A DNA stretch of 18,315 nucleotides from Nitrospirota bacterium (GTDB lineage Bacteria; Nitrospirota; Thermodesulfovibrionia; Thermodesulfovibrionales; UBA1546): NCBI GenBank assembly GCA_004298625.1, contig SCSY01000063.1, positions 1 to 18,315 on the forward strand. Direction: 5' to 3'. A model generated the notes under the pieces. The model made no database searches, had not been told where the DNA came from, and was given only the letters and a program-made list of their open reading frames with translations. Position 1 is the first letter of the stretch; the number at the start of each line of letters is the position of its first letter. Positions 1-6,908 of this stretch are shown piece after piece. The position numbers were made by a program, and so were the translations under genes.

Positions 1-294
1 TGTTTTTTTACGAAATTCGACCTGAGCATCTTTTATCAGTTCTCTGTCATAAGCAAATTCTTTTTCGAATTCCCCGCACGCATAGCTCATGGCGAGCATG
101 GCCTGTGCAATAGCATCTAAAAGCCCATCCGCATTTTCATTAGGGTCGGAACACCTCTCCTCAATATCAGCAAGATTTTTATTAAACACCTCTGTTGCCT
201 CGTCGAGACGCCTTGTATATTCTTCCCTTTTCTCGCCGATCTCCCATATATTTTCCTGAACGTTATTGTCCTGATAAGACGATAGTTTTTTCAT
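1..294 (-). CDS. Hypothetical protein, N-terminal part (runs off the window)
   Basis: An open frame begins at ATG 292-294 and stays open for 98 codons to the left edge, so only the N-terminus is present. A ribosome binding site AGAGGA (302-307) lies 7 nt upstream of the ATG. The visible part is acidic, hydrophilic and helical, with no signal peptide or membrane segment. It contains a stretch MLAMSYACGEFEKEF and ends near EFRKKT. I do not recognise it firmly. N-terminal extensions of some class I SAM-dependent methyltransferases look similar, but no SAM-binding motif is inside the window, so that is only a weak guess. It reads in the same direction as the VTT gene but is separated from it by 223 bp. 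Confidence 0.75.
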   Translation of the reverse strand, partial: MKKLSSYQDNNVQENIWEIGEKREEYTRRLDEATEVFNKNLADIEERCSDPNENADGLLDAIAQAMLAMSYACGEFEKEFAYDRELIKDAQVEFRKKT

Positions 295-517
295 GTTATT
301 GTCCTCTTGATTTAGTTTTTTAAAGGTTGGGGTTAAAGGAATTTTGATAGAAAAATTTTTCTATCGGCCATAGACCTGCGATGTTTTATGATTTTTTTTT
401 GCTTTAAGTAGGCATGTTCTCACCCCCTTCCGTAAAGACCTAAGGGGCACAGACTGTATTAAAAAATTATCGGCTGATTTTTGAAAAACTTTGACTGCAG
501 GAATGGATTATACGGGA
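295..517 (-). other. Non-coding leader/spacer upstream of the partial gene
   Basis: This 223-bp gap holds no convincing gene. It contains a perfect palindrome (346-365) and a 6-bp stem CCCCTT (424-429) / AAGGGG (442-447) with a 12-nt loop. On the minus strand the second element is followed by a Shine-Dalgarno-like GGGGGTGAG and a three-codon ATG CCT ACT TAA mini-ORF near 410-418. Neither stem is followed by a T-run on either strand, so I do not call a terminator. I do not recognise a known riboswitch class here. The gap could be a structured 5' leader for the partial gene at 1-294. Confidence 0.4.
346..365. repeat. Perfect 20-bp palindrome
   Basis: GATAGAAAAA is immediately followed by its exact reverse complement TTTTTCTATC, about 50 bp upstream of the start of the partial gene. 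As DNA it could be an operator for a dimeric regulator. As RNA it would form an 8-bp stem with an AATT loop. No U-tract follows on either strand, which argues against a terminator. Confidence 0.6.
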
Positions 518-1198
518 TTATTTTCTGTCTTTTCCTTCATGGCTCCGATGCAGTTTCTTAAAGAGCCGCTCAAGCTTATCCCGATAAACCATTGATAAAA
601 AAACGATAATAATAGCAAATCCTATAAGCGCAAAAAATCTGTAATACTGCTGATGATGTATATAATCGCCTCCGAACGTCAGAAGAACAGTGCCGCCCAA
701 ACGGCCGACCGTGCTGATAATAAAAAATTCCTTTGTGGTCAGATGACCCAGTCCCAGGATATAGCACAATATATCCTTCGGAAAGCCCGGGACCAAAAAT
801 AACAGAAAAACAAGAAATGCGCCCTTATGATGAAGGAGATAATCATATTTATCCAGCGTCGCTTTGCTTATAAATTTATCAACAAAAGGTCTTCCAAAAA
901 CCCTTGAAAGGCTGAAGGCCGCTAACGACCCCAGGGTCAGGCCTATAGTGGAAATCATCACTCCAAAAAATTTGCCATACAGATACCCGCCGATAATGCC
1001 TGTAACTTCCCCTGGGATCGGAGAAACAATAACCTGCGCAGCCTGAAGAATTATAAAACCGACAAACGACAGGGGGCCGAGAGAATTGAGAAAAGCAGTC
1101 ATCCGCTCTTTATTCAGAAAAAAAGAGATTACGCCCGTCTCATACAGGATTAAGCCGGAGCCTGCAATAATCAGGATGAGCAGGAAAAGCCTGAGCAA
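518..1198 (-). CDS. VTT/DedA-type (TVP38/TMEM64 family) membrane protein
   Basis: A polytopic inner-membrane protein of about 226 aa with hydrophobic segments near residues 4-24, 42-60, 75-105, 125-150 and 185-205. The GEVTGIIGGYLYGKFFG segment followed by GLTLGSLAAFSLSRVFGRP is typical of the SNARE-associated/VTT domain; the LVPGFPKDILCYILGLG segment also fits. Family members are implicated in lipid scrambling or membrane homeostasis; the substrate here is unknown. It is the last gene of the nfeD-slipin-VTT run, 56 bp after the slipin stop. The annotated start is a TTG with no ribosome binding site. A good AAGGAG (1230-1235) lies further up, and in frame with it only CTG (1226-1228, 1223-1225) and ATA (1220-1222) are available before a stop, so the true N-terminus may be about 8-10 residues longer. 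Family assignment is firm; the start is not. Confidence 0.88.
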   Translation of the reverse strand: MLRLFLLILIIAGSGLILYETGVISFFLNKERMTAFLNSLGPLSFVGFIILQAAQVIVSPIPGEVTGIIGGYLYGKFFGVMISTIGLTLGSLAAFSLSRVFGRPFVDKFISKATLDKYDYLLHHKGAFLVFLLFLVPGFPKDILCYILGLGHLTTKEFFIISTVGRLGGTVLLTFGGDYIHHQQYYRFFALIGFAIIIVFLSMVYRDKLERLFKKLHRSHEGKDRK

Positions 1199-1254
1199 TG
1201 TTCTGTTTTTAACCGTTGCTATCAGCAGACTCCTTGCATGTTACAGAACTAACT

Positions 1255-2022
1255 TTATTTCTCCATCTTCTCAAGAAATGGTTTTATCAGGTCTATCGGC
1301 ACAGGGAATATTATTGTTGAGTTTTTCTCTGTTGCTATCTCTGTAAGGGTCTGGAGAAATCTAAGCTGCAGCGCCCCGCTTTCAGTCGCAATAATCTTTG
1401 CCGCATCTGCAAGTTTTTGCGACGCCTGGAATTCACCCTCCGCATGGATGATCTTGGCCCTTCTTTCGCGTTCGGCCTCAGCCTGTTTAGCAATCGCTCG
1501 CTGCATTTCTACAGGGAGGTCTACATTCTTTACCTCAACTGCCGTAACCTTTACCCCCCACGGCTCTGTCTGCTGGTCTATCACTTTCTGGAGTTCGGCA
1601 TTTATATCCTCTCTTTTTGACAGGAGGTCGTCGAGCTGGCTCTGACCGAGGATGCTCCTCAGGGTTGTCTGGGATATCTGCGAGGTTGCATAATAAAAGT
1701 CTTCAACGGCCGTTATCGCCTTAATAGGGTCCATAACACGGAAGTATACAACGGCATTCACCTTGACCGAGATGTTATCCCTGGTGATTACGTCCTGAGC
1801 CGGCACATCAAAGGCCACCGTCCTCAGGCTTACCCTCACGAGTTTATCTATTACAGGGACTATAATTACGAGACCCGGTCCCTTTACGGGTATTACCCTT
1901 CCGAGTCTGAAGACTACACCCCTTTCATATTCCCGCAATATCTTTATTGCGCTTGTAAAGAAATAAACCACGAGAAATATTACAAACAAAAATCCCATAA
2001 ACGCAGGCGGCAATCCCGGCAT
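1255..2022 (-). CDS. Slipin / stomatin-like SPFH-domain protein
   Basis: A 255-aa protein with one N-terminal membrane segment (about residues 8-26) followed by an SPFH/PHB domain. Recognisable blocks are REYERGVVFRLGR (about 30-42), GPGLVIIVPVIDK, DVPAQDVITRDNISVKVNAVVYFRV, and the ISQTTLRSILGQSQLDDLLS block. After these comes an alanine/glutamate-rich helix (AEAERERRAKIIHAEGEFQAS) of the coiled-coil region. Slipins oligomerise into membrane microdomain scaffolds. Start ATG 2020-2022 is preceded by AGGAGG (2029-2034) at good spacing. The gene follows nfeD, the classic partnership in which the NfeD protease acts on the C-terminal region of the stomatin partner. Length and motifs are normal for the family. 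Confidence 0.95.
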   Translation of the reverse strand: MPGLPPAFMGFLFVIFLVVYFFTSAIKILREYERGVVFRLGRVIPVKGPGLVIIVPVIDKLVRVSLRTVAFDVPAQDVITRDNISVKVNAVVYFRVMDPIKAITAVEDFYYATSQISQTTLRSILGQSQLDDLLSKREDINAELQKVIDQQTEPWGVKVTAVEVKNVDLPVEMQRAIAKQAEAERERRAKIIHAEGEFQASQKLADAAKIIATESGALQLRFLQTLTEIATEKNSTIIFPVPIDLIKPFLEKMEK

Positions 2023-2044
2023 AATAAACCTCCTTTTTTATTTA

Positions 2045-2085
2045 GTGTCAGTGTCAGTCAACAGTGTCAGTTTCTTTACTGACAC
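2045..2085. repeat. GTGTCAG tandem/inverted repeat cluster in the nfeD-slipin spacer
   Basis: GTGTCAG occurs at 2045-2051, 2051-2057 and 2064-2070, and its reverse complement CTGACAC at 2079-2085. The last two can form a 7-bp hairpin with an 8-nt loop. The cluster fills most of the 68-bp gap between the nfeD stop and the slipin ribosome binding site. No T-run follows on the minus strand in the right place for an intrinsic terminator. Confidence 0.7.
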
Positions 2086-2090
2086 AGGCA

Positions 2091-3416
2091 CTAATCACTG
2101 CCACTTCTTTTAACTTTCACCTTCAACCCTGAGACCGACTCAACAATTATTTCTTCGCCCTTTGATACGGCGTCATCGGAATATGCAGACCAAATCTCTC
2201 CCTGTAATAATACCATACCGCCGGCTTTTGTTATATCCGTATTTGCAGTGCCCTGCATTCCGACAAGTCCTTCAGAGCCCGTCACGGGCTTCCTTTTATA
2301 CGCCTTATATGCCAGGCCGAGAATAATTGTAAAAAAGAGCGCTGTTATAATCACGGCAGGCAATATCAGATAGAACGATAATTTCATAAAAGGCCCCGGA
2401 GATTCAAAGAGCATCAGAGAGCCTATCAGCATCGCTATCACACCGCCGATTGTCAGCACTCCATGCGAGATGATCTTTACCTCAAGTATAAAAAGTATGA
2501 TGGCCAAAATTATCAGGAGAAGCCCTGCATAATTAACAGGCAGGGTCTGAAATGCATAAAATGCGAGTATAAGGCATATCCCGCCGAACACGCCGGGGAA
2601 AATCGCTCCCGGGTTTGTAAGCTCAAAGAACAATCCGTAGAATCCGAGGAGCATGAGCATATAAGCCACATTCGGGTCTGTGATGAAATTAAGTATCTTA
2701 TGCCTGAGACCCATCTCCTCCCTGACGACATTTGCCTTTGCAGTCTTAAGAATTTTATCTCCCATAACAGTCCTGACTTTTCTGCCGGCGAGGTCTGAAA
2801 GAAGCGCGTTGAGGTCCTTGCTTACAAGGTCAATGACCTTCAGATTTAATGCCTCTGTCTCGGTTGCGGATATGCTTTTCCTCACTGCATCCTCAGCCCA
2901 TTTTGCATTTCTCCCTGTCCTTTCAGCCAATGATTTTATGTATGCGGCAGCGTCATTTGTCGCCTTTTCAGCCATTGTCTTATCCATCTTCTCGCCCACT
3001 CCGACAGGATGCGCTGCGCCTATATTAGTTCCCGGAGCCATAGCCGCAACATGCGCAGCCAATGTTATGAACACTCCTGCCGATGCAGCCCGCGCCCCGC
3101 CCGGTGAGACATAAACAACAACCGGCACTTCGCTGCCGATTATGTTTTTGACTATATCCCTCATTGACGTATCGAGCCCGCCCGGCGTGTCAAGTTCGAT
3201 TATGAGAGCCTCCGGCTTGCGCTCGTTTGCCTTCCTGATGCTCTTGCCGATATATTCGGCAGAGGAAGGGTTGATTACGCCGTTAACCGTAATCACCACC
3301 ACCTCGGTTTTAGGCGGTTCGGATTTTTTGGGTTCGGATTTTTTGGGTTCGGAAAAAGCAAGCGCAGATATGAAAACTGCTGCGAAAATAAAAACCGGGA
3401 TTATTTTCTTAAGCAT
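2091..3416 (-). CDS. nfeD: NfeD, long form: membrane-bound ClpP-class serine protease with C-terminal OB fold
   Basis: About 441 aa. A signal peptide/anchor (1-22) is followed by a lysine/proline linker built of SEPKK repeats (22-36). A ClpP-like domain then spans about 38-205, with catalytic Ser112 in GARAASAG and the probable partner Lys151 in KATNDAAAYI, as in the archaeal PH1510 protease. Four or five membrane segments lie at about 247-370, and the C-terminal NfeD OB-fold domain at about 380-437 (GMQGTANTDI, GEIWSAYSD). It is co-directional with the downstream slipin, matching the conserved NfeD-stomatin operon. I chose ATG 3414-3416; a TTG six codons upstream (3432-3434) is possible. Neither start has a Shine-Dalgarno, and an extended -10 ends 6 nt upstream of the ATG, so translation may be leaderless. 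Confidence 0.95.
   Translation of the reverse strand: MLKKIIPVFIFAAVFISALAFSEPKKSEPKKSEPPKTEVVVITVNGVINPSSAEYIGKSIRKANERKPEALIIELDTPGGLDTSMRDIVKNIIGSEVPVVVYVSPGGARAASAGVFITLAAHVAAMAPGTNIGAAHPVGVGEKMDKTMAEKATNDAAAYIKSLAERTGRNAKWAEDAVRKSISATETEALNLKVIDLVSKDLNALLSDLAGRKVRTVMGDKILKTAKANVVREEMGLRHKILNFITDPNVAYMLMLLGFYGLFFELTNPGAIFPGVFGGICLILAFYAFQTLPVNYAGLLLIILAIILFILEVKIISHGVLTIGGVIAMLIGSLMLFESPGPFMKLSFYLILPAVIITALFFTIILGLAYKAYKRKPVTGSEGLVGMQGTANTDITKAGGMVLLQGEIWSAYSDDAVSKGEEIIVESVSGLKVKVKRSGSD
3316..3353 (-). repeat. 15-bp in-frame direct repeat coding for SEPKK units
   Basis: A 15-bp unit is present twice exactly (3316-3330, 3331-3345) plus a further 8 bp. Being a multiple of three, it changes linker length without breaking the frame. 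It encodes the SEPKK-SEPKK-SEP linker between the signal peptide and the protease domain of NfeD, so copy number could vary between strains. Confidence 0.85.
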
Positions 3417-3422
3417 GTTAAA

Positions 3423-3431
3423 ATTATAGCA
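3423..3431 (-). promoter_or_regulatory. Extended -10 promoter element for the nfeD operon
   Basis: The minus strand reads TGCTATAAT, a perfect TATAAT (3423-3428) with the extended TGn motif. No good -35 sits at 16-18 nt (TTGATA at 3453-3458 is 24 nt away), but extended -10 promoters can work without one. Transcription would start at about the A of the nfeD ATG, only 7 nt downstream of the hexamer. Confidence 0.45.
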
Positions 3432-3458
3432 CAAAGTTTTATTCTATACGAATATCAA

Positions 3459-4094
3459 ATGCACAATCTGAAATCGGATAATAGAACCCCTTGCAAGAGA
3501 TGCGGAACCTGCTGCATGAAAGGCGGCCCTGCGCTGCACAAAGAAGATAAAAAACTCCTTCTTGCCGGGCATATAAAACACGAACAACTCGTGACCATCA
3601 GAAAAGGAGAACCGGCATATTCTCCAAAAAGCGGAAAACTTGAACTCATTAAAAAAGAGATTGTAAAAATTTCAGGCAAAGGAAAAACCTGGGAATGCCT
3701 GTTTTATGATAAGCAAAAATCTTCCTGCCGGATCTACCGGCATCGTCCTCTCGAATGCCGCTTATTGGAATGCAGAGATACTGCACGACTTATCTCCGTC
3801 ATAGAGAAAAATACCATTACCCGCATTGATATTGTGAATTCAAAAGAGCCGATCTGTAAATTTATCAGGATGCATGAAGCAGAATGCTCTGTGCAAAAAG
3901 CGGAAGACCTTATCTCAAAATTACCCGGGGCAAAAGATAAAGCAGGAGTCATGGAAAAACTCTCTTCACTTGCAAAAAGAGACCTGGAGATACGGCAAAA
4001 GGCCGTCTCTGAATTGAATCTTTCCCTTGAAACCGAACTCTTCTATTTTGGAAGGCCGCTTTTTAAAATCCTGAGCAGCATGGGGGAGTTATAA
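3459..4094 (+). CDS. YkgJ-family cysteine-cluster protein
   Basis: A 211-aa soluble protein with the CxxCxxCC motif near the N-terminus (Cys12, 15, 18, 19 in CKRCGTCC) and a second block CLFYDKQKSSCRIYRHRPLEC giving Cys80, Cys90 and Cys100, plus Cys105. This is the YkgJ/UPF0153 pattern, thought to bind a zinc or iron-sulfur centre; no reaction is established. The C-terminal half (about 140-211) is helical and lacks cysteines after about residue 147. It is transcribed divergently from nfeD with 42 bp between the two start codons, so the promoters overlap. No clear ribosome binding site precedes ATG 3459. It faces the end of the dsr operon tail-to-tail. Confidence 0.85.
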   Translation: MHNLKSDNRTPCKRCGTCCMKGGPALHKEDKKLLLAGHIKHEQLVTIRKGEPAYSPKSGKLELIKKEIVKISGKGKTWECLFYDKQKSSCRIYRHRPLECRLLECRDTARLISVIEKNTITRIDIVNSKEPICKFIRMHEAECSVQKAEDLISKLPGAKDKAGVMEKLSSLAKRDLEIRQKAVSELNLSLETELFYFGRPLFKILSSMGEL

Positions 4095-4124
4095 AAATAA
4101 AACAGAGGGGCGCGCCCCCCTGTT
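4091..4124 (-). terminator. Intrinsic terminator of the dsr operon
   Basis: AACAG (4101-4105) pairs with CTGTT (4120-4124), and GGGG (4107-4110) with CCCC (4115-4118) around a CGCG loop. The position between them is an A/C mismatch in plus-strand RNA but a G-U pair in minus-strand RNA. The minus strand then runs into TTATTTTTAT, while the plus side has no T-run. The hairpin therefore belongs to the minus strand and ends the tusA/dsrABD transcription unit about 35 nt after dsrD. It overlaps the stop codon of the ykgJ-type gene. Confidence 0.85.
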
Positions 4125-4157
4125 CATTAATTAGAGTAAAAGTGAATGTTGAGCTTT

Positions 4158-4406
4158 TTACTTTAAAAGACCTTTTTCCCTGAGATACTCTTCACTCGGT
4201 ATCTCGACTGAGCTTGCGCCTCCGCCGTAAGAGTACATGAGCTTTCCGACATCTATCATAGCTCTCAGTGCCTTTTTAACTTCATCACCCGGTACACTTT
4301 CAGCTTCTGCCACGCCCTTGATTATATCCTTCTCTTTAAGTTTCTTCTTGCCCTTTGCGGCCTCACAGAAGGCATAAATTTTATTCTGAAGCTCTGTTAT
4401 TTCCAT
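4158..4406 (-). CDS. dsrD: DsrD-like winged-helix protein (82 aa)
   Basis: A small basic/acidic soluble protein with a predicted helix-helix-helix-beta hairpin plan: DIIKGVAEAES, DEVKKALRAMIDVGKLMYSYGGGASSVEIPSEEYL. The KKAL-ALR-VGKLMY-S pattern resembles the DsrD region REVKKILTALVNDEVLEYWSS of Desulfovibrio as I remember it. Size (82 against about 78 aa) and position directly after dsrB also fit. DsrD has a winged-helix fold and has been reported as an activator of DsrAB in sulfate reducers. It starts at ATG 4404-4406 after a weak GGGGGTAGG site. The sequence is divergent, so the call leans on gene order; it could be another small winged-helix protein. Its presence would favour reductive rather than oxidative use of Dsr. 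Confidence 0.75.
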   Translation of the reverse strand: MEITELQNKIYAFCEAAKGKKKLKEKDIIKGVAEAESVPGDEVKKALRAMIDVGKLMYSYGGGASSVEIPSEEYLREKGLLK

Positions 4407-4446
4407 ATACCTACCCCCGTGATAAATGTTTTATAAGGTTTATAAT

Positions 4447-4477
4447 AAGGCAGTCCCAATTTTTTTGGGACTGCCTT
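4447..4477 (-). promoter_or_regulatory. Perfect 13-bp hairpin in the dsrB-dsrD spacer
   Basis: AAGGCAGTCCCAA (4447-4459) and TTGGGACTGCCTT (4465-4477) are exact reverse complements around five Ts. In the operon RNA (minus strand) the stem starts 12 nt after the dsrB stop codon, with an AAAAA loop. No U-tract follows the stem on the minus strand, so it is more likely an mRNA-stabilising or processing element, or a leaky terminator, than a full stop. It could set dsrD levels apart from dsrAB. Confidence 0.7.
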
Positions 4478-4489
4478 TCCAGCGTCAAT

Positions 4490-5560
4490 TTACCACTTAA
4501 ATGTCGCGGATGTCCTCAACGTATCGCGCATGAACGTGAAGTCGTCAATGGACTGGAATGTGAAGTCTATATTGGCCAATGAGAAGAACCTCTCCCAGCC
4601 TATCCTCTCTATCCATTCGCCGACCCTCTCGTGCTTCTTTGCATTCTTGGCGTATACCTCGACAATATGCTTTATAGCCGCAACAACCTTGGGCCATCTC
4701 GGCGGCTCGTTTGAGATGTAAGGGATAACGAGCTTGGAGAACTTCGGACTGGTCCTAAGGCTGTTTATCTTGCCTCCGACAACTATTGCAACACCGTCGC
4801 GCTCCGGGTCCTTGATGCTGATAGGAGGGCAGACTGTGAAGCAGTTGCCGCAATACATGCACTTGTCGGCATTAATCTTTATGCTCTTTTTTGCCGGGTC
4901 AGGGCTGATTGCGCGTGTCGGGCAGGAGCCGATAACCGTTGGAAGTTCGCACATATTCTTAAAGGTCTCGTGGTTGATATTAGGAACCTTTGTATGAACT
5001 GCAACTACTGCTATATCGGAACAGTGAACGGCTCCGCACATGTTAACGCAGCAGGCCACTGCAAGCCTGACCTTGTTCGGAAGGCTCTTTGTCTCAAAAT
5101 ATTCATAGAGCTCATCCATCATTGCCTTAACAAGACCCGAGGCGTCTGTGCATGCGCTGTGGCAGTGCACCCATCCCTGTGTATGGACCACGTTTGTGAT
5201 GTGCGGGCCGATACCGCCCATCTTAAAGCCTTTTGCCTTAAGTTCTGTCTTAAGCGGCTCGAGTTTTTTCTCATCGGCTACGAGAAACTCTACATTGTTT
5301 CTTGTTGTATAGCGGAGGTGCCCATCACAGTATTTTTCTGCGATATCGCACTGCTCGCGAATTGTATCTGTTGATAATATCCTCGGCGACGCGACTCTGA
5401 CCGTCCAGAGCTTGTCTCCGCTCTCTCCGACATGAACCATAGTGCCGGGGGTAAGCACCTCATGATATTTCCATTTGCCGTAATTTTTCTGTATAACGGC
5501 CGGTAAGAACTGTTTGTAATGAGGCGGCCCAATATCCGTTTTTCTCTGAGGTAATGCCAT
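4490..5560 (-). CDS. dsrB: Dissimilatory sulfite reductase subunit beta
   Basis: A 356-aa cytoplasmic subunit of the DsrA2B2 reductase that reduces sulfite by up to six electrons, normally with DsrC as acceptor of the sulfur. Siroheme-[4Fe-4S] ligands are seen as Cys133 (WVHCHSAC) and Cys170, Cys171, Cys175 (ACCVNMCG); the spacing matches the known set in Desulfovibrio. A ferredoxin domain follows, with CMYCGNCFTVCP (Cys234, 237, 240, 244). Partial relic cysteines include Cys204 and Cys213 (CPTRAI). The start ATG 5558-5560 has AGGAGG at 5569-5574. It lies 27 bp after dsrA. Length is slightly below the Desulfovibrio form. No key residue is missing, so the enzyme should be active. Confidence 0.98.
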   Translation of the reverse strand: MALPQRKTDIGPPHYKQFLPAVIQKNYGKWKYHEVLTPGTMVHVGESGDKLWTVRVASPRILSTDTIREQCDIAEKYCDGHLRYTTRNNVEFLVADEKKLEPLKTELKAKGFKMGGIGPHITNVVHTQGWVHCHSACTDASGLVKAMMDELYEYFETKSLPNKVRLAVACCVNMCGAVHCSDIAVVAVHTKVPNINHETFKNMCELPTVIGSCPTRAISPDPAKKSIKINADKCMYCGNCFTVCPPISIKDPERDGVAIVVGGKINSLRTSPKFSKLVIPYISNEPPRWPKVVAAIKHIVEVYAKNAKKHERVGEWIERIGWERFFSLANIDFTFQSIDDFTFMRDTLRTSATFKW

Positions 5561-5587
5561 TTAAATATCCTCCTTATTCAAATTTTA

Positions 5588-6814
5588 TTAAAATTTATAT
5601 TTTCCTGTTTTCTTTTCTTCTGCTTCTTTGGCCTTGTATGAAGCTACGTCCTCTTCTGTATAGAACATGAACGGGTCTTTCCTCGGCTCTTTTATCTGCT
5701 GCGGCTGAGGAGGCACGCCTATTGCCTCGAGGAATGATCTCATGCCCTTTATCTCTATAACTTCGCCGATTCTCTCTCTCGGCTTGCCGTTCTCATCCCA
5801 CCAATCCCAGATCTTCCTGATAAGGTCTTTGAGCTCGGTATATGGCGCTTCAAGCTTAATAAACGGCACGATGACCCATGAAAGCAAAGAGCCTACAACG
5901 ATCGGAGCCTTACTTCCCATGCAAAGAGTTGCCCCCCTCTCGCCGCTCGGCCTTAATGCCTTTGTCATCCTTGTTATGCAGTGCATGCACCTGCTGCACT
6001 CTTTATTGTTTATCTTGAGTTCCTTGCCGTCATAGCTCATGCACTGGGTCGGACACATATTCACTATTTCTGCGTTTATGTCCATCGTCTTTGCATAATT
6101 CTTGACTTCGGCCTGATCTATCTTTATATCTCCCTTCCATGTTCCGATTATGGAAAGGTCTGCGCGGGCAATAGCCGCAACACAGTCACATGCGCAGCCC
6201 GATGATTTGATCTTGAATTTGTAGGAGAATGTCGGCCTGTGGAGCTCATCCTGGAATTCCTGCGTAAGATTATATGTAAGATCCAGAGTATCATAGTTGG
6301 TCCATTCGCAGCGGCCTGGTCCTACACAGCAGCTTGGAGTCCTGAGAGCCGACCCTGAACCGCCGAGGTCCCATCCGCGTGATGAATACTCTGCGAATAT
6401 CGGCTCAAGGGCTTCTGTCTTTGTGCCGAGAAGCACGAGGTCGCCTGTTGAACCGTGCACATTTGTGAGACCGCTTCCATATTTGTCCCATATATCGCAT
6501 ATCTCTTTTAATGCCTTGCTTGTATAGAAGAATCCGCTCGGCTGGTTCAGCCTGACGGTGTGGAAATGCGCCACACCCGGAAACTCGTTGCCGAGTTCCG
6601 AATATCTTCCTATAACTCCGCCTCCATAGCCGAGAACACCGACTATTCCACCATGCTTCCAGTAACCCATTTTTGTGCTGTAACATTTTTCGAGATGACC
6701 GAGAGCATCATTGGACATCTCGCTTCTTTTTGCGGCCTTCTTCATCTCTGTGACAAAGCTCGGCCACGGACCTTTTTCGAGATCGTCAATCAACGGCGTG
6801 TTGTACTTCTTCAT
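5588..6814 (-). CDS. dsrA: Dissimilatory sulfite reductase subunit alpha
   Basis: A 408-aa subunit. Siroheme/[4Fe-4S] ligand pairs are visible as CVGPGRC (Cx5C) and, 37 residues later, CACDC (Cx3C), with the same internal distances as the Desulfovibrio enzyme. The ferredoxin domain has CPTQC, then CSRCMHC, and a later Cys in GATLCMGSKAPI. The N-terminal region HGGIVGVLGYGGGVIGRY is a strong DsrA signature. The predicted TTG at 6815-6817 would sit only 2 nt from the ribosome binding site; ATG 6812-6814, 5 nt after AAGGAGG (6820-6826), is the better start and is used here. The C-terminus is a charged tail. It is the first gene of dsrABD, with a promoter and a large inverted repeat upstream. Confidence 0.98.
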   Translation of the reverse strand: MKKYNTPLIDDLEKGPWPSFVTEMKKAAKRSEMSNDALGHLEKCYSTKMGYWKHGGIVGVLGYGGGVIGRYSELGNEFPGVAHFHTVRLNQPSGFFYTSKALKEICDIWDKYGSGLTNVHGSTGDLVLLGTKTEALEPIFAEYSSRGWDLGGSGSALRTPSCCVGPGRCEWTNYDTLDLTYNLTQEFQDELHRPTFSYKFKIKSSGCACDCVAAIARADLSIIGTWKGDIKIDQAEVKNYAKTMDINAEIVNMCPTQCMSYDGKELKINNKECSRCMHCITRMTKALRPSGERGATLCMGSKAPIVVGSLLSWVIVPFIKLEAPYTELKDLIRKIWDWWDENGKPRERIGEVIEIKGMRSFLEAIGVPPQPQQIKEPRKDPFMFYTEEDVASYKAKEAEEKKTGKYKF

Positions 6815-6880
6815 CAAATCCTCCTTCTATGGTGATTTTTTTATGAATCTAAATTCCACTGAAAAAAAGACGCTACAAAG

Positions 6881-6908
6881 ATTAAAACACCTCTTGTCTA
6901 ATGGTCAA
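6881..6908 (-). promoter_or_regulatory. Predicted promoter of dsrABD
   Basis: On the minus strand TTGACC (6903-6908) and TTTAAT (6881-6886) are separated by 16 nt, and the -10 is preceded by TG in the extended position (TGTTTTAAT). Transcription would start near 6874, giving a 5' UTR of about 60 nt before dsrA. A second possible pair, TTGTGA (6931-6936) and TTTAAT (6909-6914) with a 16-nt spacer, lies just upstream. The -35 overlaps the left arm of the inverted repeat at 6905-6977. Confidence 0.5.

Noticed and set aside
295..517. Known riboswitch class in the long leader
   Set aside because: I could not match it to the conserved cores of the c-di-GMP, mini-ykkC or fluoride riboswitches; only simple stems are visible.
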